From NCBI RefSeq assembly GCF_030285365.1, contig NZ_JASVDS010000006.1, positions 62,001 through 126,000 of the forward strand: 64,000 bases of DNA. Direction: 5' to 3'. Position 1 is the stretch's first letter; the number at the start of each line of letters is the position of its first letter. The notes under the pieces are model-generated. The model was not told where the DNA came from, searched no databases, and was given only the letters and a program-made list of their open reading frames with translations. The position numbers and the translations under genes are program-made. Shown here in pieces: positions 54,455 to 64,000 of the stretch. The DNA is from Roseateles subflavus. Lineage in GTDB: Bacteria; Pseudomonadota; Gammaproteobacteria; Burkholderiales; Burkholderiaceae_C.

Positions 54455-54677
54455 GCGGCCCCCTGCCCTGCGGACGGCCCGGCCCCGCCGTGCGCGGGGC
54501 GGGCGGCTTCGGTGCGGGGGGCTTCGGTGCGGGTGGGTTCTTGCCGGGCTTGCTGCCGAGTCGGATGTCGAACCAGCCCAGCTCCTCCTTGTCCGGATTG
54601 CCACCGGCCTGGGCGAGGGTCTTGAGGAGCCACGCCACGGCCAGCATCTGGGCAAAGACGACCAGGTATTCCTTCAT
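54447..54677 (-). CDS. Small membrane protein with proline-rich tail
   Basis: This is a 76-residue protein beginning MKEYLVVFAQMLAVAWLLKT (one probable membrane helix), then NPDKEELGWFDIRLGSKPGK and a NPPAPKPPAPKPPAPR-type proline-rich tail. I do not recognise a family. It overlaps the upstream glycosyltransferase stop by four bases (ATGA) and the downstream ligase start by eight, so translation is coupled on both sides. This supports a real gene. It may assist the ligase or glycosyltransferase. Confidence 0.7.
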   Translation of the reverse strand: MKEYLVVFAQMLAVAWLLKTLAQAGGNPDKEELGWFDIRLGSKPGKNPPAPKPPAPKPPAPRTAGPGRPQGRGPHA

Positions 54678-55867
54678 CGCTGAACCTGCACTTTCTGCCC
54701 CGTGCGGGCGCTGGCGCCAGCCGGGCGGGTGAAGAGCCGCTCGTAGTGCCCGAGCATCGCCTGCAGGGAATAGGCCTGCAGGGCGCGCTCGCGCGCCGCG
54801 GTCTGCTGCGACTGCCGGGCGGCGCCGTCGAGCTGGCGGTTCAGTGCCTGCCGCAGGCCCTGGACCAGGGCCGCGGTGTCCGAGGGCGGGACGAGCAGCC
54901 CCGCACTGCCCTCGCCCAGCACGGCCGCATTGCCGCCGACGGTGGTGGCGACGATGCCCATGCCCGTAGCCAGGGCCTCCTGCAGGGCGCACGAGGTCCC
55001 CTCGGTCACCGAATTCAGCACGAAGACGTCGAGGGCCCGCAGCACGGCCGGCACGTCCTGGCGCTGGCCCGCAAAGCACACGCGGTCCTGCAGCCCGAGC
55101 TGCGCCACCTGCTCGCCCAGGGCCTGGCGCAGGGGGCCCTCGCCCACGAGCACGAGGCGCGCCCGGCGGCAGGCCTCGTCGTCCAGGCGCTGCAGTTCGG
55201 CAAAGGCCGCGACCAGCCGGGACTGGTCCTTCACGGGGTCCATGCGGCCGACGGTGCCCACCAGCAGGTGCTCCTGCGGGCGGAACGGCAGATCCGCCGG
55301 CCAGGCCTCACCGGGCCGGGGCGGGCGGAAACGCTCGGTGTCCACGCCATTGGTGATCAGGTGGATGCGATGGGCCGGCACCCGGATGGCGTCCCGCAGG
55401 TAGTCATGCACCTGGTCGGACACCGCGACGAAATCCTGCACGAAAGGCGCCATCAGGCGGCGGTTGCGCCGGTTCCTGAGGTTGCTGCCCCCCGGATCGC
55501 TGACGTCCCAGCCGTGCTCCGCGTGGATGCGACGCGGCACCCGGGCCAGCGCCGCCATCGGGGCGAAGTCCAGGGCCGCCAGGTTGCAGCTGTGCAGTAC
55601 GTCGGGTGCCTGCTCGCGGAACAGTCGCCAGGCCTGCGGCCAGTAGGGGATCGGGCCGCCGGGCTGCTTGTCCAGAGCGATGCACTGCACGTCCGGTACC
55701 TCGATGCGCGACCGGTAGACGGCATCCACCTCGGTCAGGGCGACCAGCGTGTGGCGGAAGCGGTCCCGGGGCAGGCCGTTGATGAGCTGCGTGACGACGT
55801 TCTCCAGCCCGCCGCTGGAGAAGCGGTAGAGCAGGTGCATCACGTGCAGGCGGGAATCGGTCTTCAT
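54674..55867 (-). CDS. XrtA-system family 4 glycosyltransferase (TIGR03088-like)
   Basis: This 397-residue GT-B enzyme begins HVMHLLYRFSSGGLENVVTQ, with the acceptor glycine-rich loop, and has AEHGWDVSDPGGSNLRNRR, NGVDTERFRPP and the donor site NSVTEGTSCALQEALATGMG. The sequence pattern matches the glycosyltransferase regularly found in PEP-CTERM/XrtA polysaccharide clusters. The ATG at 55867 gives MKTDSRLHVMHLL. It lies 34 bases downstream of the UDP-sugar dehydrogenase gene. Confidence 0.88.
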   Translation of the reverse strand: MKTDSRLHVMHLLYRFSSGGLENVVTQLINGLPRDRFRHTLVALTEVDAVYRSRIEVPDVQCIALDKQPGGPIPYWPQAWRLFREQAPDVLHSCNLAALDFAPMAALARVPRRIHAEHGWDVSDPGGSNLRNRRNRRLMAPFVQDFVAVSDQVHDYLRDAIRVPAHRIHLITNGVDTERFRPPRPGEAWPADLPFRPQEHLLVGTVGRMDPVKDQSRLVAAFAELQRLDDEACRRARLVLVGEGPLRQALGEQVAQLGLQDRVCFAGQRQDVPAVLRALDVFVLNSVTEGTSCALQEALATGMGIVATTVGGNAAVLGEGSAGLLVPPSDTAALVQGLRQALNRQLDGAARQSQQTAARERALQAYSLQAMLGHYERLFTRPAGASARTGQKVQVQR

Positions 55868-55901
55868 GGCCAGGAACGGACCCTCGGGGCAGCTCGGCCG
55901 C

Positions 55902-57220
<1,319 letters not shown>

Positions 57221-57224
<4 letters not shown>

Positions 57225-58450
57225 GACGCGCTCCGTGCAGGGGACCTGGCCTCATGCGCCTCCACCAGGCGGCGGAACAGCTGGTACTGCTGCTCGCTGG
57301 TGGCGTCCCAGGAAAAGTCCTCAGCATAGCGTCGGACGGCCTCCCGCCCGGGGTGGGCCAGCCACAGGGACGTGACGGCCTCGGCAATCCCCGCGCCATC
57401 GCGCGAGGGAATCAGCCGCCCGGCGACATCCCCCTGCACCAGCTCGGGCGAGCCCCCCACCGGCGTGGCCGCCACCGGCGCGCCGCAGGCCATGGCCTCG
57501 AGCAGCACGTTGGCCCAGCCCTCGCGGCTGGAGGCCAGCAGCAGCATGTCGGCCGCGCTGTACCAGCGCAGCAGCTCGGTGTTCGGCAGCGCACCGGTCA
57601 TGCGGACATGGTCCTGCACGCCCAGCCGCCGGATGGTGGCCTCGATGCGGGGACGGTCCACGCCCTCTCCGATGATGACGAGGCGCGCCTGAGGGAAGCG
57701 CGGCAGCAGCTGCGCCAGGGCCTCGACGCACAGGTCGTGCCCCTTCAGCGGCACCAGATGGCCCACGGACACCATCAGCGGCGCCCCCTCGAGGCCCAGC
57801 TCGCGACGCATCTGCGCCTGGTCCAGGGGCCGGAAACGCTGCAGGTCCACGCCGTTGCGGAACACATGCAGCTTCTCGCGCGGCTCGCCGAGCTCGTGCA
57901 GGCGTTCCATGAGGTCGGCGCACACGCCGATGGACGCGTCGGCCTGCCGGGCGGCGCCCTGGATCAGCCGGCGGGGCCACGGGAAAGTCGGAAACAGGTT
58001 CAGGTCGGAGCCACGCGCGGTGATGGTCAGCGGCTTGTCGAACAGGCGGGCCAGCCACGCCGCGGCGACGCCGTCCGGGTAGTAGTAGTGCGCGTCGATG
58101 ACGTCGAACTCGAGCCCCTCGCGCATCCAGCGCCGGATGGCCAGGGCCGAACGCAGGGCCAGCACATGGGGCGCGATGTTCATGCCCACCTTGGGCGGCA
58201 GCAGGTAGCGCGGGTAGCGCACCTCGATGCCGTTGTGCACCGCCTGACGGGGCGTGGCGGCCATCTTCGCCCAGGCCCCGAAGCGTGGGTTCGAGGAAGG
58301 GAACCACGGCACCGGCGCGAGCACCTTGGCCTCGACCTTTCCCGCCTTCAGCAGCTCGCGCAGACGGGTCTCCACGAAGATGCCGTGCCCCGGCCGGCTG
58401 GGGCTGGGGTAAAGCGTGGAGAACAGCAGCGTGCGGAGGGGACGATCCAT
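57221..58450 (-). CDS. Family 4 glycosyltransferase
   Basis: This 409-residue GT-B enzyme begins [20 protein letters not shown], has [20 protein letters not shown] and [13 protein letters not shown], and the donor motif [20 protein letters not shown]. It sits in the middle of the XrtA operon between another glycosyltransferase (32 bases upstream) and ugd (4-base overlap). The sugar specificity is unknown. Confidence 0.9.
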
Positions 58451-58482
58451 GCGGGGCGGGCGGTCCGGTGAAAGGCGGCGGG

Positions 58483-59712
58483 TCAGCGGACCGGGCGGCC
58501 GAGCAGTCGCTCGTAGACCGGCACGTAGTTCGCCGCGCTGTTGCGCCAGTTGCGCACATCCTCGACGAAGCGGCGGCCGTTGGCCTGCACGCGCGGCCAG
58601 TCCGCCGGCGCGCCCAGCACCTTCAGCACGACGTCCGACAGCGATTGCCGATCACCCGCCTTGAACAGGTGGCCGGTCTGGCCGTCCTCGATCAGCTCCT
58701 TGTGGCCACCGACGTCCGAGGCCACCAGCAGGCGGCCCTGCGCCATGGCTTCCAGCGGCTTGAGCGGCGTCACGAGCTCGGTCAGGCGCATGGGATGACG
58801 CGGGAAGACCAGCACGTCGATCAGGTCATAGTAGCGCTGCACCTGGGCATGCGGCACGCGGCCGGTGAACACGACCTTGTCGGCGAGGCCGAGCGCCTGG
58901 CACTGGGCCTTGAGCGCCGCATCCTGCGGGCCGCCGCCGACCAGCAGCAGGCGCACGGCGGGGTCACGTTGCAGCATCTGCGGCAGCGCTTCGAGCAGCA
59001 GGTCCAGGCCTTCGTAGGCGTAGAAGGAGCCGATGAAGCCCAGCACCTTGGCGCCCTGCAGGCCCAGTTGCGCCTGCAGCGCCGGATCGGGCTGGCCGCC
59101 GGGCTCGAAGCTGGCGATGTCGACCGCATTCGGGATCACGCTGACCTTCTGCGCGGGGATGCCGCGGCCGAGGATGTCGCTGCGCAGGCCCTCGCAGATC
59201 GTGAAGACGTGATCCACGCGATTCATCGCGCGGGTCTCGAGCGCGCGCGTGGCCCGGTAGCGAAGGCTGCCCTCGGAGGTGGTGCCATGGTCCACGGCGG
59301 CATCCTCCCAGAAGGCGCGGATCTCGTAGACCACCGGCAGGCCGGCCCGGCGTGCAGCGCGCACGGCGGGCAAGGCATTGAGCACGGGCGAGTGCGCATG
59401 CAGGATGTCCGGGCGATGCTCGCGGATCAGCGTGTCGAGGCGACGCTCCAGCGCGCGCATCAGCTGCATCTCCTTGACCACCGGCAGGCGGCTGGCTTCG
59501 GGCATGGGCGTGCGGTGGAAGGTCCAGGCATCGACCTGTTCCTGCAGCGCGCCGTCCTGCTGGCCGGCGCTCTGCTCGTGCTTCGGGCTGGTGACGTGCA
59601 CCGTCTCCCAGCCGAGCTTGCGCTGCTCGCGCAGCAGCGAGGCCGTCCGGAAGGTATAGCCGCTGTGCAGCGGCAGCGAGTGATCGAGGATGTGAAGGAC
59701 GCGGACGGTCAT
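58483..59712 (-). CDS. XrtA-associated family 4 glycosyltransferase (TIGR04063-like)
   Basis: This 409-residue enzyme begins RVLHILDHSLPLHSGYTFRT, a start highly characteristic of the exosortase A-associated glycosyltransferase family. It has NAVDIASFEPG, GSFYAYEGLDLLLEALP and the donor site PLKPLEAMAQGRLLVASDVG. The ATG at 59712 lies one base after the stop of the amidotransferase gene, so the two are tightly coupled. Confidence 0.9.
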   Translation of the reverse strand: MTVRVLHILDHSLPLHSGYTFRTASLLREQRKLGWETVHVTSPKHEQSAGQQDGALQEQVDAWTFHRTPMPEASRLPVVKEMQLMRALERRLDTLIREHRPDILHAHSPVLNALPAVRAARRAGLPVVYEIRAFWEDAAVDHGTTSEGSLRYRATRALETRAMNRVDHVFTICEGLRSDILGRGIPAQKVSVIPNAVDIASFEPGGQPDPALQAQLGLQGAKVLGFIGSFYAYEGLDLLLEALPQMLQRDPAVRLLLVGGGPQDAALKAQCQALGLADKVVFTGRVPHAQVQRYYDLIDVLVFPRHPMRLTELVTPLKPLEAMAQGRLLVASDVGGHKELIEDGQTGHLFKAGDRQSLSDVVLKVLGAPADWPRVQANGRRFVEDVRNWRNSAANYVPVYERLLGRPVR

Positions 59713-59713
59713 A

Positions 59714-61693
59714 TCAGAGGGCGGTCGGGGCGGCAGACGTGGAGGCATGGGCCGGCGGGGTCTTGCTGGCAATGGCGTGCTCAGGCACCACCGGATGCGG
59801 GCCATCCACCACCACGCGAAGGAAGGCCTCGAACATGGTCAGCGACCACAGCGCCGTGCTGTGGTCGGCGCGGCCGGACTGGTGCTGCTCGACAAGATCG
59901 CGCAGGCAGTCCGGGTTGAACCAGCCCGTGTCGGCCAGGCGCGGGCCGAGCACGGACTCGCGCACCTTGTCCTTTAGCGGCCCGCGGAACCACTGGGCCA
60001 GCGGCACGGAGAAGCCCATCTTGGGGCGGTACAGCACCTCGTTCGGCAGCTGCGGCTCCATGCTCTTCTTCAGCAGGTACTTGCCCTCCTGGCCATGCAG
60101 CTTCAACGAGGACGGCAGCGTGGCGAGCCACTCGAGCAGCTCGTGGTCCATCAGCGGCTCGCGCACCTCCAGCGAATGCGCCATGCTGGCTCGGTCCACC
60201 TTGGTGTTGATGTCACCGACGAGGTAGGTCTTGGTGTCCAGGTACTGGATCAGGGCGAGCTGGTCGTCCGTGTGGGCGTTCTTCGCGTGGCGATGGAAGA
60301 CCTGGTCCGCACCGTAGCCGGCCAGGGCCCGGTGCATGGCCGGGCTGAAGAGCCGCTGGCGCAGCGGCGCCTTGTTCTGCGAGACGGAATGGCAGTAGGC
60401 ACTGACCGGGTCCATGGCCATGCCCTGGAAGGTGGTCTTGGCACGCAGGAAGCGCGGCGCCCAGTCCAGCTTGGGATAGGCACGGCCCAGCGCACCGAAC
60501 ACCATCTGCCCCATGCGGCCTGGCAGCATGCCGCGAAGGCCCGACTCCAGCATGTGCAGCTTGTAGCGGCGGTAGCCACCGAAGGCCTCGTCGCCGCCAT
60601 CGCCCGACAGCGCGACCGTCACATGGCGGCGGGCCATCTCACAGACGCGGTAGGTCGGAATGGCCGAGCTGTCGGCATAGGGCTCGTCGTAGAGGCGGGC
60701 CAGCGTGTCGACCAGGTCGAAATCATTGCTGCCCACCGTGTGACAGACATGCGCCGTGCCGTGGCGCTTCGCGACCATGTCGGCGAACTCGGATTCGTTG
60801 AAGCGGGGGTCATCGAAGGCGATGGCGCAGGTACGCACGGGCTGGTCCGAGAGGCCGGCCATCGTGGCCACCACGGCGCTCGAATCCACGCCGCCGGACA
60901 GGAAGGCGCCCAGCGGCACCTCGGCGATCATGCGCAGGCGCACGGACTCGCGCAGGCGGTCCAGCAGCTCGGCCTGGGCATCCGCCAGGCTGATGCGGCT
61001 GTCCAGCGTGTAGCGCAGGTCCCAGTAGGACTTGGACGCGGGAATGGGCGCCCCGCGCTGGATGCGCAGCGTGTGCCCGACGTCCAGCTTGTGGATGCCC
61101 TTGAAGATGGTGCGCGGCTCCGGCACGTAGCCGAAGGCGAAGTACTCCTCCACGGCCTGCGGCTCGATCTCGCGGCGCAGCTGCGGATGGGCCAGCAGGG
61201 ACTTCAGCTCGGAGCCGAAGAGCAGCAGGCCGTCGTCCAGCAGCGTCCAGTAGAGCGGCTTCACCCCGAGGCGGTCACGGGCCATGAACAGGCACTGCTG
61301 CTTGCGGTCCCAGATCACGAAGGCGAACATGCCGCGCAGGCGGTCCACGCAGCGCTCGCCCCAGCTCTCCCAGGCATGAACGATGACCTCGGTGTCGCTG
61401 CGCGTGTGGAACTGGTGGCCCAGGGCCTGCAGCTCGGGGATGAGTGCCTGGTAGTTGTAGATCTCGCCATTGAAGACGATGGCGACGCTGCGGTCCGCGT
61501 TGAACAGCGGCTGCTGGCCCGTCGCGATGTCGATGATGGACAGGCGGCGGTGACCGAAACCGAGGCCGGGCTCGAGGTAGAGGTCGCCCTCGTCCGGGCC
61601 ACGGTGGTGCTGCGAGTCGTTCATGCGCCGCAGCACGCCGGCGTCGATGGCGCGCGCCTGGCGAGTGTCAAAGATGCCGGTGATGCCGCACAT
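59714..61693 (-). CDS. XrtA-associated asparagine-synthase-type amidotransferase
   Basis: This 659-residue protein has an N-terminal class II glutaminase domain with nucleophile Cys2 (MCGITGIFDTRQARAIDAGV) and RGPDEGD. The C-terminal asparagine synthetase domain has the PP-loop LSGGVDSSAVVATM and ALSGDGGDEAFGGYRRYK. This is the form (amidotransferase 1, exosortase A type) found in PEP-CTERM loci. It may amidate uronic acids of the polysaccharide, which would fit the two UDP-sugar dehydrogenases here. The C-terminal ~25 residues are low complexity. Confidence 0.9.
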   Translation of the reverse strand: MCGITGIFDTRQARAIDAGVLRRMNDSQHHRGPDEGDLYLEPGLGFGHRRLSIIDIATGQQPLFNADRSVAIVFNGEIYNYQALIPELQALGHQFHTRSDTEVIVHAWESWGERCVDRLRGMFAFVIWDRKQQCLFMARDRLGVKPLYWTLLDDGLLLFGSELKSLLAHPQLRREIEPQAVEEYFAFGYVPEPRTIFKGIHKLDVGHTLRIQRGAPIPASKSYWDLRYTLDSRISLADAQAELLDRLRESVRLRMIAEVPLGAFLSGGVDSSAVVATMAGLSDQPVRTCAIAFDDPRFNESEFADMVAKRHGTAHVCHTVGSNDFDLVDTLARLYDEPYADSSAIPTYRVCEMARRHVTVALSGDGGDEAFGGYRRYKLHMLESGLRGMLPGRMGQMVFGALGRAYPKLDWAPRFLRAKTTFQGMAMDPVSAYCHSVSQNKAPLRQRLFSPAMHRALAGYGADQVFHRHAKNAHTDDQLALIQYLDTKTYLVGDINTKVDRASMAHSLEVREPLMDHELLEWLATLPSSLKLHGQEGKYLLKKSMEPQLPNEVLYRPKMGFSVPLAQWFRGPLKDKVRESVLGPRLADTGWFNPDCLRDLVEQHQSGRADHSTALWSLTMFEAFLRVVVDGPHPVVPEHAIASKTPPAHASTSAAPTAL

Positions 61694-61759
61694 GGTCTGC
61701 CTTCATTCCGCATTGCCGCTGCCCGGCCGGCAGCACATGATCTGCCCAGGTCCGGAAAC

Positions 61760-61785
61760 GAGCTTGCCGAGCAAGCTCGGCAAGC
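61760..61785. repeat. Overlapping inverted repeats in the operon gap
   Basis: GAGCTTGC / GCAAGCTC (61760-61767 and 61771-61778) and GCTTGCCGAG / CTCGGCAAGC (61762-61771 and 61776-61785) share the same bases, so only one hairpin can form at a time. They lie in the 174-base gap between the dehydrogenase and amidotransferase genes, which also holds two further GC-rich hairpins. Confidence 0.55.
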
Positions 61786-61867
61786 AACTCATCATTGTCG
61801 TGGGTGGCGCCCCCTCGCGGGGCCGGCGCCGCGCCCGGGCGGCCCCTTGGGGAGGCCGCCGCAGACA

Positions 61868-63148
<1,281 letters not shown>

Positions 63149-63188
63149 ACACATGCCTTTCTTGAGATTCTTGAATTATGGCGAGTCA

Positions 63189-64000
63189 TCAGCGTTGAGA
63201 CTGTGACTGCAGGTAGCCCTGAATTGCGGGGGTCACGGCCGGCATCAGTTCTGCCAGTGCGGGCGCCCCCTCCTCCGCTGCGGGTGCATAGATGAACACG
63301 GCGGCGGCGTTGTCGACCCGCCCTGCCAGGCGGCACCAGGCCGTCAGCAGGCGGGCGCGCACCGCCGAGTTGGTGAAGCTGCCGTCGATCCAGTGGGTCT
63401 GCAGCACCTGCAGCTCCTCCCGCGCGCCCGACACATGCAGACGCTGGCGCAGGCCCGCGGCCTGCCACACCGGGGACAGCCCGGCGCTGCCAGCGCCCGC
63501 GCTGTCGGGCACCACGACCCACTCGTCCTTGAAGCCGGCCAGGCGGTTCTCGGAGTTCATCACCTTGCGCTCTTCGTCCTGCCCACGGTAGAACAGCACC
63601 CAGACGCAGAAGGAACGGCCGTCCTTCAGGTAGCAGGCATGCTCCTCGGCACTGGCGCCCCCGTAGGCGGGCTTCCAGCCGGACTTGGCCGGACTCTCCA
63701 GCCGGGTCCAGCCCTGCGCCGTCAGCGACAGGGGCGACAGGGCCACGGGCGCGGAGGCCCCGGCGAGGTGCTCGACGTGATAGGCCCAGCCCGCCGGGAG
63801 CGCCAGCAGCGCCACGACGAGCGCCGCCTGCGCCCAGGGGGCCCGGGGCGCGGCCGGCGAGACCGGCACGGCGGGCTGAGGCTCGACCAGCGGCGCATCC
63901 ACGTAGCGGATGCCGACCATGTAGAGCAGCGTCATCACGAGGCCGAAGAAGATCCAGCCGTAGATGATGTGATCGACGCCCGTGGCCAGCTCGTTGCCGG
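63189..64000 (-). CDS. xrtA: Exosortase A, C-terminal part with fused EpsI domain (runs off window end)
   Basis: The visible 270 residues begin inside the last exosortase membrane region (GNELATGVDHIIYGWIFFGL, VMTLLYMVGIRYVD). They then have another hydrophobic helix and an EpsI-like (DUF3485) periplasmic domain (GWTRLESPAKSGWKPAYGGA, CVWVLFYRGQDEERKVMNSE, LQVLQTHWIDGSFTNSAVRA). XrtA cleaves PEP-CTERM proteins and is coupled to exopolysaccharide production. The catalytic Cys/Arg/His core lies beyond the window. It is 40 bases upstream of the dehydrogenase gene on the same strand. Confidence 0.88.
   Translation of the reverse strand, partial: GNELATGVDHIIYGWIFFGLVMTLLYMVGIRYVDAPLVEPQPAVPVSPAAPRAPWAQAALVVALLALPAGWAYHVEHLAGASAPVALSPLSLTAQGWTRLESPAKSGWKPAYGGASAEEHACYLKDGRSFCVWVLFYRGQDEERKVMNSENRLAGFKDEWVVVPDSAGAGSAGLSPVWQAAGLRQRLHVSGAREELQVLQTHWIDGSFTNSAVRARLLTAWCRLAGRVDNAAAVFIYAPAAEEGAPALAELMPAVTPAIQGYLQSQSQR

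Noticed and set aside
63189-64000. PEP-CTERM substrate gene
   Set aside because: No protein in the window ends in a PEP motif followed by a membrane helix and basic tail. Only the sorting and glycan genes are present.

Overview
This 64 kb window is high-GC (roughly 68-70 %) chromosomal DNA. The gene orders hupB/tRNA-Val/ppiD, gyrA-serC-pheA-tyrA-aroA/cmk-rpsA-ihfB-lapA-lapB and earP/efp point to a betaproteobacterium of the order Burkholderiales, probably in the Roseateles/Rubrivivax/Leptothrix (Sphaerotilaceae) area. The family placement is inferred from gene order and protein character, not from a search. Coding density is very high and start/stop overlaps (ATGA, GTGA) are common. I see no phage, insertion sequence or CRISPR.

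Layout. 1-6.6 kb: ppiD (cut by the window start), tRNA-Val, hupB, pgsA, a lipoprotein and uvrC on the minus strand, then earP and efp on the plus strand. EarP is the arginine rhamnosyltransferase for EF-P, and this EF-P has the matching Arg32. 6.7-20.2 kb: an OmpA-domain protein, then a long plus-strand housekeeping run. It covers DNA gyrase A, serine and aromatic amino acid biosynthesis (including a fused AroA-Cmk), ribosomal protein S1, IHF-beta and the LPS regulators LapA and LapB. 20.2-26.1 kb: five surface-sugar genes (four glycosyltransferase-like proteins and an MsbA-like ABC exporter) follow lapB directly. 26-35 kb: a helix-hairpin-helix protein, a patatin phospholipase, dnaE, a VOC protein, a periplasmic cyclophilin, trhO and an alpha/beta hydrolase. 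35-39.3 kb: a basic amino acid ABC uptake operon with an AstE-like deacylase gene inserted among the transporter genes.

39.3-43.9 kb is the most unusual part. Three tandem copies of a roughly 160 bp element, each with a terminator-like hairpin, are followed by a compact gene group. A small protein on the minus strand resembles the propeptide of the neighbouring subtilisin-like protease. That protease has no visible signal peptide and carries an approximately 75-residue Lys/Glu/Asp repeat tail. A truncated, apparently catalytically dead ATP-grasp paralogue and an intact RimK/graspetide-ligase-like ATP-grasp enzyme follow in a tightly coupled operon. I propose this as a candidate undescribed protease / peptide-ligase system.

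44-48.3 kb: a DUF599 protein, a pirin divergent from its LysR-type regulator, GluQ and a tandem two-domain FKBP. 48.3-64 kb: a large part of an exosortase A (XrtA)-type exopolysaccharide locus. It includes a GNAT/FemAB-like acyltransferase, a beta-helix protein, a fused polysaccharide deacetylase-glycosyltransferase, an O-antigen ligase-like protein, a tiny membrane protein, three glycosyltransferases, two UDP-sugar dehydrogenases and an asparagine-synthase-type amidotransferase. The C-terminal part of XrtA/EpsI runs off the window end. Together these would make, modify and ligate an acidic surface polysaccharide coupled to PEP-CTERM protein sorting.
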